64,000 nucleotides of DNA from Evernia prunastri (lineage: Eukaryota > Ascomycota > Lecanoromycetes > Lecanorales > Parmeliaceae): positions 186,001-250,000 of the forward strand of contig NKYR01000051.1 in assembly GCA_003184365.1 (NCBI GenBank), given 5' to 3'. The notes under the pieces are model-generated. The model was given only the letters and a program-made list of their open reading frames with translations. It was not told where the DNA came from and made no database searches. This document shows, piece after piece, positions 23,474 to 35,700 of this stretch; positions within the stretch are counted from its first letter, which is position 1; the number at the start of each line of letters is the position of its first letter. The translations under genes and the position numbers were made by a program.

Positions 23474-25063
23474 TCAAAACAAATCATCCTGAAACTCCAC
23501 CCGCTCACTAATCGTCAACACGACCGTCGTCTTCGCCCTGATGCGATTCATCGGCGTCTCGAACCGCGCCTCGTTGGCCCCCTCCAGCTCGAACTCGTCG
23601 CTCTCCGCGTCCCCGGGCCTCCGTCCCCCGTACACGTTCACGTTGTGGGACCGATCGGGCTCCTGCAGCCGGTTGAAGGAACCGTCGCCGTAGGGGGTTT
23701 TGCGCAGCGAGGCGGAGCCGTAGCGGGAGGTGGGGGGTTTGGGGCGGTGGGTCCCGCCCCAGACGACGCGGACGAAGAGGGGCCGCAGGGAAGGGAGGCA
23801 GGCGGATACGACGGCTATGGAGGGTTCGGCGGCGGCCCAGATGGCGGGGGCGACGTAGTACCCTGTTGTGCATGTGTTATTAGTGTTTGTGTGGGTTTCG
23901 TCGGGCGAGGGTTAAACTTACAGGTGATGTCTTCTCTTTTGCCGTACTTGTGGAGCACGATGAGGCGGGTTACGCTGACGGCACACACGCTGGGTGCATC
24001 GTTAGTATAAGAACATGTCTCGGAAGTTTGGAGAGGACAAGCACCAGACGACTTACGTGAGGCCTACGGTGAAAATTCCAGTCAGGACTAGTTTCTGCGC
24101 TTGGCTCGTTTTCAAACGCCAAAGAATCGGTATCGGCTGCATCCATTGTCTCTTCATTAGCCTCTGAGTCTTAGGCATCGCATTCATCACATTGTGCCAC
24201 TCACCAAAGCCAAAAGCACAAAGTCTGTAGCGGCATTGATCGCCCCGGCTATCAAGAAGTATAGTTCCACATCAATACATCTCCCACCCGAATTGGGACC
24301 GAGTGTGCCGGCCCGCGTGTCCCAGAAATCGTGGATTGGTACACATTGGAAGACCGAAACGAGGACGCAGACGATGGTGAGGCATACGATATAGTGGTTA
24401 CACCAGAGGAGGATGCGGCGAAATTGGACGATGGGGAAAATGCGGTATTGGAACAGTATGCTGCGGAAGCCTGTTTGTCAGACATATGTTTGCCAATGAC
24501 ATGCGGGATTTTGTATGTGGTGGTTCTGGGAGAAGGGTGAGAGGCGCATACATGGAGTACTTGACAGATGCCATAGCGAGGGTGTAGAGAAATTCGAAAC
24601 TGTAGAGGATTCTGAACCAGCGAGACAGCCCCTCTTCGCCTAGAACCTCGAGATGTCGTCCGAAGCCATAATGTAGTGCTAGAAATGAGGTCAGCACTGC
24701 TTTGCCATCTCGGGATTCTGGATGTGACTGACAGACAAGATTGACGAGATTGGGACCCCAACAGAGGAACTGCAAATAAGTAAGTATGGACTTGATTGCA
24801 CAGTGGGACCTCGTGGAGCATACGCAGGCCAGTACGATTGTCAGATCATCCCACTGTTCAGCCCGTCAGTCCAATCATTCTTGGAATGAGAAAATCAGGC
24901 GTCATCGTACCCAGAAGCCGGCTCTGGACATCCATCTGGACAAGAGTCTCAAGGCGACAGCCACCGTGGGCAAGATGAGCAATGGCACCGATGCTCCAAT
25001 GACCTCGCCTGCGCGACTTTGCACCAACTCGCTGGGCGACAGAGTAAGCATTGGGGACGACAT
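23474..25063 (-). CDS. Rhodopsin-fold integral membrane protein (PTH11/SAT4-like), copy 2
   Basis: The start is ATG 25063 (MSSPMLTLSPSELV). Exon 1 ends at 24911 with SRAGFW. A 30-nt exon (24853-24824) encodes WDDLTIVLAC, giving the family's W-W-D-D element across the junction. Later exons give FLCWGPNLVNL, LHYGFGRHLEVLGEEGLSRW, LYSFEFLYTLAMASVKYSM, LFQYRIFPIVQFRRILLWC, GGRCIDVELYFLIAGAINAA, PIPILWRLK and GYYVAPAIWAAAEPSIAVVS. A polar cytosolic tail ends RVEFQDDLF. This is the same seven-helix architecture as the copy at 15.6 kb but divergent in sequence, and transcribed from the opposite strand. About seven exons are needed; the middle junctions were not all phase-checked. Confidence 0.8.
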
Positions 25064-25683
25064 GTTCCAGAGCACTTGAAAAGAATGGCGGCGCAAGTGA
25101 GCGCAAGTCAGGTCAGCTGTGTCGTTGGGGACACGACAAGGTCGCAGCGCCACGCAGAGCCATCTTCTTCGGAGATGGAAGAATAGAAAAGACGAAAGAA
25201 GAGAAGATGGAGGTGAAGAGTGAAAGATTATTGTCAGCGACCGGCATGAAGCATCGGAGTGTGGGTGGAGAAGGTCGGTTAGAGCTTCGGAGGTTAGTGA
25301 TGTTACAGCAACGCCGCAATATTGAATATTGAATACCTGAGTATGTAATAATAATGAATAATGACTCTCACTCTCACTCTCTTCTAAGCCAACCGTGCCG
25401 TACTTGGGCAGCTGTACTTGGGTCATGCTTGTAACCCACCCTTGGGTCAAATGATACATCATACATATGTATAGCCCCGAAAGCATGGTACTCTTACTCG
25501 TAGGCTTAGGCTTACTACGCAAGCGACATGAACATGAAGCAATAATATTAGAAGTGGGTGAGTGTGAGAGTTTATTACCGTACCATCCTTGTAACCTACT
25601 GGAAGTACCGACTACCGAGAGCCTAGAGGCGGGAGCCTGAGTCTTGAAAGTCTGAAGGTGAAAGACAGGCCAGAATCTAGGGT
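25064..25683. other. Intergenic between the membrane-protein gene and the MULE
   Basis: No gene was found. There are short GTACTTGGG and CTCACTCTCACTCTC repeats around 25365-25430. This is the left flank of the transposon. Confidence 0.5.
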
Positions 25684-25703
25684 TGCTTTTAAACCTCAGC
25701 CAA
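25684..25703 (+). repeat. MULE left terminal inverted repeat
   Basis: Twenty bases, TGCTTTTAAACCTCAGCCAA, are identical to the reverse complement of 28611-28630. Confidence 0.9.
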
Positions 25704-25918
25704 CGCTAGTGTATGATACCGGAGGGTCTTTAGGCCGGAGACTGGGGCAGCCACATACCTTGATTAGTAAGAGATCCACATAGTAATCACGGTACCCGCG
25801 TGCCTCCTCCCTGCTTCCTTCTCCATACCTCGCTGTCGCCATTGATTCCACATTCCACCCCACACCCTCATACTTCGTGAATCGTGTAATAGCTAGCAAA
25901 TCGCGTCATCTCTTCATT

Positions 25919-28313
25919 ATGACGTCGCAAGAGCTTGTCGTTCGCCAGCCTCCTCAGTATGGCGGCTTCGAGGATACTCAGGAAGAGTTGGATTGGTACG
26001 GTAGCAACCCCGAGGGTATCGATCGTCGTACCCCGGAGGCCATGTATCCAGACGAGGTCCTTGACGTCGTCGCTAAGGAGGATGAGGAGGTTAGCGATGG
26101 CGAATGGAGCAGACCCACATATTCTGACGCGTCTAGATCACCGTCACCAAGGCCTTCTTCCTCCGCTCCCTCCCTAAAGCGTAAAGCCTCCGGTGATGTC
26201 GTCGCCCCCAAGAAGGCCCGGAAGGGTAGCAAGCGGAGCAAACCGGTCCCTACCATGTCCCCCGAGGCCGTGTCAACAATACTAAAATTGCCTCCCCATA
26301 CTCCCGAGACGCGTCAGGCTGTTTTTTCGTTGAATGCGCCCGTGTCATGGACAGCAGAGCAGTACGAGGCGTATTGGCCATTGATGGACAATCTCTGGGT
26401 ATGCAACAAGCCCAATAACGCGATGACTGGTAAAGGCACTCAGTCCTCCTACTGGTGGTGTCGTCTACACAAGGGGGAGACTGTTAGCGAGACTCATGGG
26501 CAAAAAAATAAGCAACTGCGACACGTCCCTCCCTGTGGTATGAAGCTGAAAATGGTGAAAGCATTCAGCCAATCTGACAGCAGTATCTTAATGACTGTTG
26601 TACTCTCGCTTCATTTGGATAAGAAGAGTCCCTGCCAGCAGCATAATCACGAGCGTGATTACGTCGATCAGGTCAAAATCAATTCCTTCGTCATGACTGC
26701 CGCTGGTGAAGCTGTTTCCAAAGGCTGGCAGATTGCCTCGATCTATAGCAATTTGAGAGGCGTCAAATGGACTGGAAACCTTTCTGCCCTGGAGGCTGCT
26801 GGTGGGAAGCACCTAAAGCTATTGCACTGCCATAACGCCGGCGCCGAATGGAAGAAGTCTCATCCTGACGGGCGCATTCAAGGTGCCAAAGATGCATGGG
26901 AAATCCAGTGGGCTGACTGTCTGACGTCACTGGAAACAATGGAGGGCGTGCGCAGTGCTAATATCGAGGCCCGAAGAGATATCGACAGTGAGATGGCCCA
27001 TGGTACCGTGTTTGCAAAGAGATGTGAGTCTTATCCACCGATTTTTTTCTGTAGAGGCTATGGTTCGCTAACCGGCTAAAGCTCCGCTACTGTTTCTTCG
27101 CCGGCGTGGTCACCTCGCCTTAATGGACTCTACTCATAATAGCAACACTCTTAAATGGAAGCTATTTACCATTATGGCACGCAGCGAGCACGGAAGGTGG
27201 ATCCCCTGTGCCCACATGCTCTCGCTAACTGAGGACGGTAACATTATTGGTGCCTTTTTAAGGAGAGTCAAGGCTTGGTGTGGTGGCAGAGGCGCATGGC
27301 GTCTTCGCTACATGGTTACAGACGACTCAGCAGCTGAACAGAAGGCTGTTCGACTAGCCTTCGGAGGCCTTGATGAAGGTGANTGCTGCGCCTGACTCGA
27401 AAAAGGAGTACATTCGAAGAGAGTGGCTCAGTACCAGGAAACTGTGGGCTTATTACGCCCGTCAGCATTCGTGCTTACTTTTGCAGGTAACGACCACTAA
27501 TGCAGTGGAGTCATGGCATCATTCCCTCAAGATTCATGCGCAGGGCAAGGGCTCTATGCTACGATTCAGCCTGTCCGGGGTAGCCCTACACACTCTGAAG
27601 ATTGCTGACCAATGGGAGCTCCGCGAAGAAGAGACTGCTGCCCGGTTCAGGACATATCAGTCTGCTGAGTGTCAGCTATATCCTGAGCTAGCTAAGTTTC
27701 CTGGTCCCGTGCAACAGCTCATAGTAGGCCAGCTGAAAAAGGCAATAGAGGCGCAAGACGAAGGTATGTACTGCTATCGCTAAGCGACTATTTATTGACC
27801 GATCTAGGCGAGATCCCACGAAGCCTCAATGACGAATTATCCTGCACGTGCGTGTTTTATCGGCAATACCAGTTACCGTGCTCCCACCTCTGGCAATTCA
27901 ATCTCATGAGTAACGCCTTTGCGGAGGCCGATTGGAAGAGGTGGGCCTACATGTTTGAAGAGGGTGGCTTTGAGATCTACGAGAGTACGACCAAGGAATA
28001 CGTCACCAAGGATATCTACGATGAACCGGACGGCCCCAGCAAGCATATGCTGGACGTTCGGGAGGTACTCGAAGAGATCAAGACGAAGTTCTATGATTTG
28101 GAAGCCGGTACCGTGGATTGGGAGGACGATGTGAGGGAGCGGATTTCCGCTCAGTGGGTCGCTATGTTACGTCAAATGACGGGCCCGATTCGTCAACAGG
28201 GTGTTGAAGAGGCCCTGAAAGAGCTTACCGATAACGGGCATGATATAGCTAAGCTGAGGAGACGCGACATGGATAGCGACGTGGCTGTTGACGTGGATAG
28301 CGACAACGAGTAG
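25919..28313 (+). CDS. MULE transposase with SWIM zinc finger, interrupted by an N at an apparent gap
   Basis: The ATG at 25919 (MTSQELVVRQ) is chosen because the frame upstream opens only with GTG. The exons are 25919-27023, about 27082-27763 and 27808-28313. The N-terminal part is Ser/Lys-rich (SLKRKASGD, KKARKGSKRSK), probably nuclear. A FAR1-like zinc-binding stretch follows, with WWCRLHKG, CGMKLK and CQQHNHERDY. The MULE catalytic triad is present: D in LALMDSTHNSN, D in MVTDDSAAEQK and E in NAVESWHHSLK. The C-terminal SWIM finger reads SCTCVFYRQYQLPCSHLW. At 27383 there is an N, and the frame changes across it. Directly before it is GGLDEGE and directly after is AAPDSKKEYIRREW. The helical segment normally between them seems absent, which looks like a collapsed assembly gap. 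Confidence 0.85.
27383..27383. other. Ambiguous base N inside the transposase
   Basis: This is the only N in the window, placed exactly where the transposase frame shifts. It is probably a placeholder for an unsequenced stretch in a repeated element. Confidence 0.9.
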
Positions 28314-28610
28314 ATATCCACTCAATAAACCCCCAGATTTGGCGACAGCAAGGTCTCCCTATACCCCATAGTAGACTGCGAACCCCGCTGGATCTCCCAT
28401 ACAAACTCCGCCCTGACTAGCAGTCATATGGGCGGGCTACCATGGCGCGCATGGAGACCCTCTCCGCTCCACTGGAGGCGATAGCGAGGGCACCGGCGAC
28501 GATGACAGTGAGTAGAGCATTTACGATGGTGATGTCACGTTATTTACGTGTGGCGGCCACCTAATTTGCTCAGCCACCTGTATTCGACGCTAATGGTATT
28601 TTACTTGGGA

Positions 28611-28630
28611 TTGGCTGAGGTTTAAAAGCA
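28611..28630 (-). repeat. MULE right terminal inverted repeat
   Basis: Twenty bases, TTGGCTGAGGTTTAAAAGCA, are the exact reverse complement of the left end. Confidence 0.9.
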
Positions 28631-31600
28631 TCCGCTCCGGCTTTACATAATTTACCACTATTATTAGATGCTCCCGTATTATCATTTATGTACCTTACTT
28701 ACTGTCTCTAGGTATATAAGTACTATTCACCGAAATGATGCAATGCACATGATCAAAGGCCCGAGCTTGCGTGAGGTTGGCATTTATTGGCGATACCTTA
28801 CTGCTGAATCCAACGTCCAATTCTCAGCTTTTTTCAGCTTTTTTCAGCTTTTCTCAGCTTTTCTTTTCTTCTCCCTATTCACTCCAGGAGATGAAAGCAC
28901 CACCACTCATTCAATTCCCTCACACCTCAACGGCGGCCTCGAAGTAGACACATACCCGTGTTTCACGCCCCTGACCTGCATTAGCCAAACCCCCTGGTGC
29001 CCCCACCTCGACCCCACAGATAGCCGGTCAGTATCGGTTACAGTCGTATCCTCAGGTCCGTCACGCGGGAATGTGAAAACCACATTCCGCACGATAAATG
29101 GCCGGTGATCTCTCGCCTGACAGCTGATAGCTAGAACCATGGCGCAAGCAGCTCACATTTGAAAGGAAGTCGAGAAGAGGCAGCATCTTTCCGAGCCGCT
29201 CTTTACTCGTATCTCTCTATTCATTAAGGTGTTATTTATCCGGCCAGATGGGTTGGTGCCACAGCCAATTGAATCAAGATTCTAGATCCCTGCTACGCTA
29301 TCTCCGTAGTACGGCCGCAGAAAAGCTTCGAGCTCGGATCAGCATCTGTCGTTCCTAACATTCTCCTCTCTACTAGGTACTACTACTAGCTTCGTGTCAT
29401 GGATAACGCTACGAATACTGTAAGGTAGAAGGTGTCCATCTTTCATCTGCGCAGTTGATCTTTTTCCTGATAATCGAGCCTGTTTTGTCTCTGCAGCAGT
29501 GTTACTTCTACGGTGCCAAGCAAGAACCGTTGTCACTTTCTTCAACCCGATTGTATAACAAGCAGCTTGCGAACTTACAGGTTCTAGGTACGAGTACTCG
29601 TGTTGGTGTCTAGAAAAGCTGATGTGGTGAATACGAGGGGCTCTCGTTTTCGTTATTATCCACCTACCTACTCGTTTTGAGCTTGGCAGAAATTGCCTTT
29701 GGCGAGGACTGCAGAAGCTCTTTTTCGATACGTACTCTAGAGACTAGCAGCAGTCGCACGTCTTGCGCGATTGGCGCTCTTCGAGTCTACCCCACGAAAT
29801 GGTGCTCAAAGCACCGCTCGATCCGGACGCATTTTCAAGCGACCGCTCAATCTGGACATGGAGAGCGATGATTGCGCGGGTTCCATACACTCTACCCAGT
29901 CGAGTAATTATGCAGGTCTCTGTGTAGTCTTCTTCTGGATCTTTTACAGGCGGCGATGCCTCTACTAGCAGCTGTCAATAGTGCTCCGCATAGCAGGAGG
30001 CTTTCCGCAGTACTCTTGGAGAAGCTTGCAGCGACTTCCATTCAGGAACACAGCAGGATTGGAATAATGCCACTCCGGACGTCTGAAGAAAGCATTCCAT
30101 GTCTCAGGCAGAGGTAAAGCTAATTTCTGGTTGTGCGTTCGGAGAGCACACAGCCGGCACTTTCCTTCTTGAAGCCGATGGAGTTGACGAAGAGGCACAT
30201 TTGTCTGGTGACGTCGATGTACGAGCGATTCCAGATAGGTCGCTACTGACTGCCAAGTATCCTAGACATTTTCCCCCAAAGAAGATTGGATATCCGTCAA
30301 GTTATGACTTGCATCCCATAGTTCTTCCCTTCCCCCATCTCAATGATGGGAACTTCCATCTCAAAAATTCGAAGTCGCGAGCTTCAAATCAGCGTAGACG
30401 AGAGTGTGCGATGGAACTTGCCATTGGCACGGCGATGGACTGAGTCAGGACAAGGGAGGTGGTACGCTCCAAGCATGGTGGTCTTGACGTAGACCGAGAT
30501 ATGCTTGTGGAAGGATTGGATTCAGCTCTCTAAATGATTTCTGAGCCGCATCTCCTACCTGACACGCCCATCTCAGCTATCAGGGCTTTGCAGCTGGTCA
30601 AGTCTCTAATGGCAAGTTTATGTGCGAAGGTCGTGGGATTATTTTAGAGCAGGTGATCGAGCTGTGCGTCCTTCACGAAGTTTGTAGTTCCGTGTTCTTG
30701 GCTGGTGAGCATCATTTCAATCGTCACTCTGTAACGTTTCAGATTGCACGCATAAGATAGAGAATCTTCACATCCCTCGAGAGTAGAGACCAGACTTGTG
30801 CCCTATTTCAACCGTTACTCGGTGCGTCTTCGTTCCCTACTCTGTCTCTGGAATGTCTCGGGCAATCGCTGCTCCCACACAAGTGCATGCCTGCCTGGGT
30901 TCTTTGACTTCAAATTTTTGCGCATCCGATCACTGTCTTCGCAGCCCCGTTGAAAGAGCCTCGTTGGCCCGCTTGGTGGGCTAGGTTTGCGGTTGATTGG
31001 GCGATGCTGAATGCGCTGTGTAGTGGTGGTCTGATAGCGCCATCACAGCTCGGTTCTCCCCAGGAGGCTTCAAATAGGAGTGTAAAGGTCTCGTCACAAG
31101 AGGTAGCGCTTGCTACTAATAGAAGGGTACGAGGGAGAGAGAAGATCCTTCAAGGAGAATAAGCTGTCATAATCAATGACTAGCGTAGCACTAAGAGATA
31201 TATTATGTTATATGGAAAAGTAGGTCCAGGAGCAGGGCACCAGAGTAGCGTAGCTGTTACAACGACCTAGGGGAGTGTGCAAGAAGACAAAGCCCTTCCG
31301 TATCCACCATCTATGTGAGCGTTTCGCAGGGATAGAATATTCGAAAGCATGATTGCTGGCTATGAAGCGATTGAGGACATTCTCCCTTGCATGATGAAAA
31401 GCATCACAGAGGAGAAACTTTGAAATTTGCTAATCACGAAGTGACCCGTCGTGATCTTCGACTGTAATCAAGTGTTTCTTGTTGGCAATCTCAAGTTAGT
31501 ATAGCAAATCCGTACATGATTGGCCATCACGCCAGGAGGGCAATGGGACAGCATGTAGCTTTTCATTGAGTACGTCCAACTGAGACTGCTCAATTGCCAG

Positions 31601-31658
31601 CAAAAGGCCCGACATAGTGAAAGTGGGTCACAGAGTGCCGCGGTGCAATCCATCATAC
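28631..31658. other. Gene-poor stretch right of the MULE
   Basis: No convincing gene in 3 kb. A 114-codon ATG frame at 30099-30443 (+, MSQAEVKLISGCAFGEHT) has ordinary amino-acid composition but no family or splice support. A 146-codon frame at 28668-29108 spans a microsatellite and is probably chance. Confidence 0.45.
28825..28864. repeat. Four copies of a 10-mer, CAGCTTTTTT/CAGCTTTTCT
   Basis: Two CAGCTTTTTT units are followed by two CAGCTTTTCT units, with no interruption. They lie about 200 bp outside the MULE right end. Confidence 0.95.
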
Positions 31659-32777
31659 TTAGCTTGAGTCCAACATTGTCAAGCACTCGGTCTTCAAGGA
31701 CGCTGATAGCTGCTTAGACCATTTGCATTGGTCGAAGTGGGCAAGGTATCCACGCTGAGTATATATTGCCTCCCACTCTCTCGATTCGTCTTCGTTCGGC
31801 GGTCCGTCACGGCAACCCTTGCACGAAATTCCCCACTCAATGGTCCCATTCGATACGTCCAACGTAGGAAACCGGATCGCAGCCATAAACCGCTGAGGCT
31901 CATACGGACCACATCCAGACCAGGGAGGACCACGGGCATACTCGCGGCTTGGATTCTGCACCAGCCTCCGGCCTTGTAGTCGAAGGACATTCCGATTGCC
32001 CGCCTTGCGGTTACGGTTCACAGCTGGTGGGAACCTTCTGACGACATTTAGATTTGCCGCGTATGCTTCCATTGCTTCCTCACTTCCGTGCAATGTTATT
32101 CCCGCTTCTTTTGCAGCCTTTGTACTGATCAAGACAAGCCGCCGTTTGTGGGTATCGCCCTGAAAGCAATCCAGGCTGTATCGTCCTGGGAGGCTTCGTA
32201 GGCATGGGAGCTGCCGTACAGCGCTGTCGGGCAGTCCGAAAGAGTATGTCACAACATCCCTGGGTATGGGGAGGGCATCGGAGGCTTCGGCGAGACATAG
32301 CCAACAGCATCGGCGGCATGAGAGTAGGTATAGGTAGGCACCGAAAGATCCACATAAGAAACATCCTTGCCAGCACAATGCGCTGTACAAGTCTTCTATG
32401 CTGAAATGTGACGCCAACCCGGTGCTGAGTATCGCTCGCAAGGCATTAGGAGCGTGGGCGACAGTACCTCTGTACTGGGGAAGGCTTTCGACGAGAAACT
32501 TTGAGCGATGGTTCAGAGATTGCATAAGGGTCAACGCATGTAGATCGAGCTGCTGTAGAATTGTTTGGATGATCTCTAAAGGCAGACTGTCCAATTGTCC
32601 TAAAGGTTGGAGATCAGCTATGTTCGAGTCTATGGCACATCCAATGCGAGACGTCTCGGACGTCTGAGTGAGAGGGCAGTTCTGCTCGAGGGTCTTGAGA
32701 TTTATAGACAGATCATGCATGTCCTCTCGCTCATATGTAATCTCACGCAGCTGCTGTGCAGAAATAGTGTCCGCCAT
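31659..32777 (-). CDS. F-box protein
   Basis: The uninterrupted frame encodes 372 residues from ATG 32777 (MADTISAQQLREIT). The F-box sits near residues 62-105: LDSLPLEIIQTILQQLDLHA then LTLMQSLNHRSKFLVESLPQ. It is followed by the helix YRGTVAHAPNALRAILSTGL and a Cys-rich block, SALCWQGCFLCGSFGAYLYL and SCRRCCWLC, that is characteristic of a common fungal F-box subfamily. The F-box binds Skp1 in SCF ubiquitin ligases. The variable C-terminal half would choose the substrate, which is unknown. The C-terminal part has GISCKGCRDGPPNE. The frame appears intact. Confidence 0.85.
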   Translation of the reverse strand: MADTISAQQLREITYEREDMHDLSINLKTLEQNCPLTQTSETSRIGCAIDSNIADLQPLGQLDSLPLEIIQTILQQLDLHALTLMQSLNHRSKFLVESLPQYRGTVAHAPNALRAILSTGLASHFSIEDLYSALCWQGCFLCGSFGAYLYLLSCRRCCWLCLAEASDALPIPRDVVTYSFGLPDSAVRQLPCLRSLPGRYSLDCFQGDTHKRRLVLISTKAAKEAGITLHGSEEAMEAYAANLNVVRRFPPAVNRNRKAGNRNVLRLQGRRLVQNPSREYARGPPWSGCGPYEPQRFMAAIRFPTLDVSNGTIEWGISCKGCRDGPPNEDESREWEAIYTQRGYLAHFDQCKWSKQLSASLKTECLTMLDSS

Positions 32778-35700
32778 ACCGGGAAAGTAGGGCGATGAAA
32801 ATGGCGTAAGAGAAGTATGCGATGGGAACTGAGCGGAATCGCCGCGTATTGATACAGCCGCTAATAGATAAATTACAAAAGCTTAGCACCAGTACCACAT
32901 CGCGCCTGAATGCGACTGACAATCCTCCTAGGGAAGTATCTGAGATAGCAACGCCAATTTCAACGGATCAAGACCAGCAGGTCGAACAAGAGCTTGCCAA
33001 GTTTGGCGTCTCATATTCTGATTTCGATCCGTCTTGTTACAGATGCCTCATCTATCCTCTTAAGGACTTGCTCTCTACCAATGCATAGTGCACGCTATTT
33101 CTCGAATTGTCCAACCTCACCGATGATATGCAGAACCGCCAACCTGGCTTTTCCTTCCCCTCCAACCCCGCCAACGGGCTTTCTAATCCAGCAGGCTTCA
33201 TAAACATAACCAATATCTTAGCAAATTGCCATGCTAACGTCAGTTCCGAAGGATTCCTGGGACAAGAACGTATATCATCATGCTATAGAGAAGTCTGTTA
33301 AGCTCATGCTACTCGCCATTCTCTCTATGGGAGGCTAGCTTGATCAAGGACCCGGGATCCTTGCTCGCAAATCCTCAGAAGAAGTACCGGCCGAACTCAT
33401 TGGCATTGCATACATCAATTCTATCTCATTACCGCCGACCACAGCCATGGTATGATTTAGTACGTCATGCAGCACTTTCGCCTGCCCAAAATGCAATTTG
33501 AGCGCCAAGCCACGCTCACAATGCTGACTTCGACGACTAAATTGGGGTTCAGAGTTCACTTTCTACCGCTCGAGGCTTCGAATCTGACGATATCTATCTG
33601 GCCTGCGTACTCCCTTGTTACCAAGTTTCAATCCAGATGACCACTATGAACAAAGCACGTGGCTTTTCGCGCACCCTGACAATGGTATCTGTTATTCCGT
33701 GTTGAAGAATTACTCCAACTTCACTGGGGAATTGCGACTTCTAGGAAGAGCGACAACGGAAACGGAATCACACCAGCGGGCTACTCTCGCACTCTAGTGC
33801 TCACGAACATCACCATCGCTGAAAGTACTGCTGTACCAAAATCGGCAACCTAAAAGGTCTCCCCTTCGCATTTATCTACCAGTGATCTCCCGGTAGCCAA
33901 GAGTTAGTCACAAGATCGCTATGACCTTTCATACACTCTCTTCGCCCGCCTAAATCCAAAAGCAAGCGATTCCGTTAGGAAGTACGCTGGTGAGTCTGGC
34001 ACTGATATTGGGAGTGATGAATGCTGTATCTTTGCTACACCTAGTGGCTGGAAGTGGGTAAGGACTATCCTGACAATCACCGTACGACTACGAGGAGTGA
34101 TTTCTGGAGGTGCACCACAGTACACCACATTGAAATACTCGAGTCCACAGAGCGTTCCAACTCCTCGCAATCTGTTCTCGGAGGCTGTTAATGTAGGTCT
34201 CCTAAGCAGCCACGGGCTACATCATCTTTAGACGAATTGGGGTTCGTTTAGGGCTTTGGCCTCAGCGTAATCACATATCGCACCCCGTCCGATGAAAAAA
34301 GGCCTTGGCTCTAGTGCTCACCGGTAGTGTACGTGTACTCCTACCTATGCACTCTCACCAAACACAAAGTCTCTTGTTCAAGTCGGCAAGCTAAGTGCGT
34401 ATCACCATTGGCACTTAAGGTCTCTCCCTTCTCCGAGTATTAGAACTGCCTGGCTCACTACCCGACACCATGACCGGTACTGTGCTTCCCTCAGCGCATC
34501 AGAAGCCGAGAAAAGCGACAACGCACGGCTACCGTACTCCGACATACGGATCGTCTGCGTCATGTCACGAGAGTACCGGGAAGCCTGCGTGACTGCCAGC
34601 GGACAGCGGCGGATCGCAAGGTCGTGCGTCGGGGACTCACGATGGACAAGTATTCAAGGTCGGTAGGTGAAGACGTTATCTTCTCCCAAGGCAAGTCGTT
34701 ATGCACGGCATTTCTTGAGATGCACATTGAAGATCGAAAGTCTGCGGCAAGAGACCTCTTTCAGCTGTTAGCGGCGGAGACAGGGGGACCCGAAGTTGAC
34801 AGAAAACCCCTTGAGAATGCAGACACACATAGTCGACGTAGCGCGTGATATTTTGCTCTCCTTTGCGGCCATTCTTTAATTGCCGGAACGAGGTTTTTGG
34901 CCTTTCAAACCCAGATGGGCGGTTCTTGCAAAGAAGGTCGCGACAGAGTAAGTTATGTTTTTACAGCTCCAATCTAGAAGAGATCGCGGATTTTCTGCAT
35001 GAAGATTAGGCTCCCAAAAGGAAATGAAATTGTTCGTGAATCTCCCCTAAAGGAGCCTTCCTCCACGTGAAAGTGAATAGCTTTTGACTCTCTCGTGATA
35101 GGCTGTGTGAACCAGAATGAGAATTTCAATAGGAGCTTGCTGGAAACAAAAAGTAGCCTCTATGAGTTGTGATTCAAATTTCTCACAACTATCTCGAGCA
35201 GTAGACCTTTCATAGAAGATATAGAAGACTATTTAGAGTGAACTAAGAAGCTCTATAATGGAAACTTTAGGTATCTATCCCACGCTGTACATACCAGTTT
35301 CAACTGCCGGGGTGATTACGGGAGAGGGTGTTGGTCTCTAGGTAATATCCCGTTGCTTTGAGGGCTAGCCATTTGATACTCTGCCCTTCTTTCGGCCAGC
35401 AGACCACAGTCGAAATCGATCTTTGGTTAAGAATGAGAAGCTCAACGAACGGACGGAAGGCAGCAGCATGGGCAGCCAAGGCCTTTTCATTCCCAAAATC
35501 TTATGCCCTTCCTTTTACAAACTTTCCTTGTTAAGTCATGAGTTCAACAGTCTATCCCAGTCCTCGTTTCTGCCAGTATCAATCATTTTCACCATCGGCT
35601 TTAGCCTCGATTTGGTTGATCCCGTCTACGCTCTCCGCAGCCTCTTTCAGGGTGGCTTCGTGCACCTATGTGATGCATGGCTCGATGACGACGGTAAAGT

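Larger units (their letters stand above)
25684..28630. mobile_element. Mutator-like DNA transposon (MULE), 2947 bp
   Basis: Its ends are a perfect 20-bp inverted repeat: TGCTTTTAAACCTCAGCCAA at 25684-25703 and its reverse complement at 28611-28630. The interior holds one spliced MULE-type transposase gene on the plus strand. No identical 8-10 bp target duplication is visible immediately outside the repeats, so the true ends may lie a few bases away or the duplication has diverged. The interior is not AT-biased and the reading frames are open, so there is no sign of repeat-induced point mutation. Confidence 0.85.
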
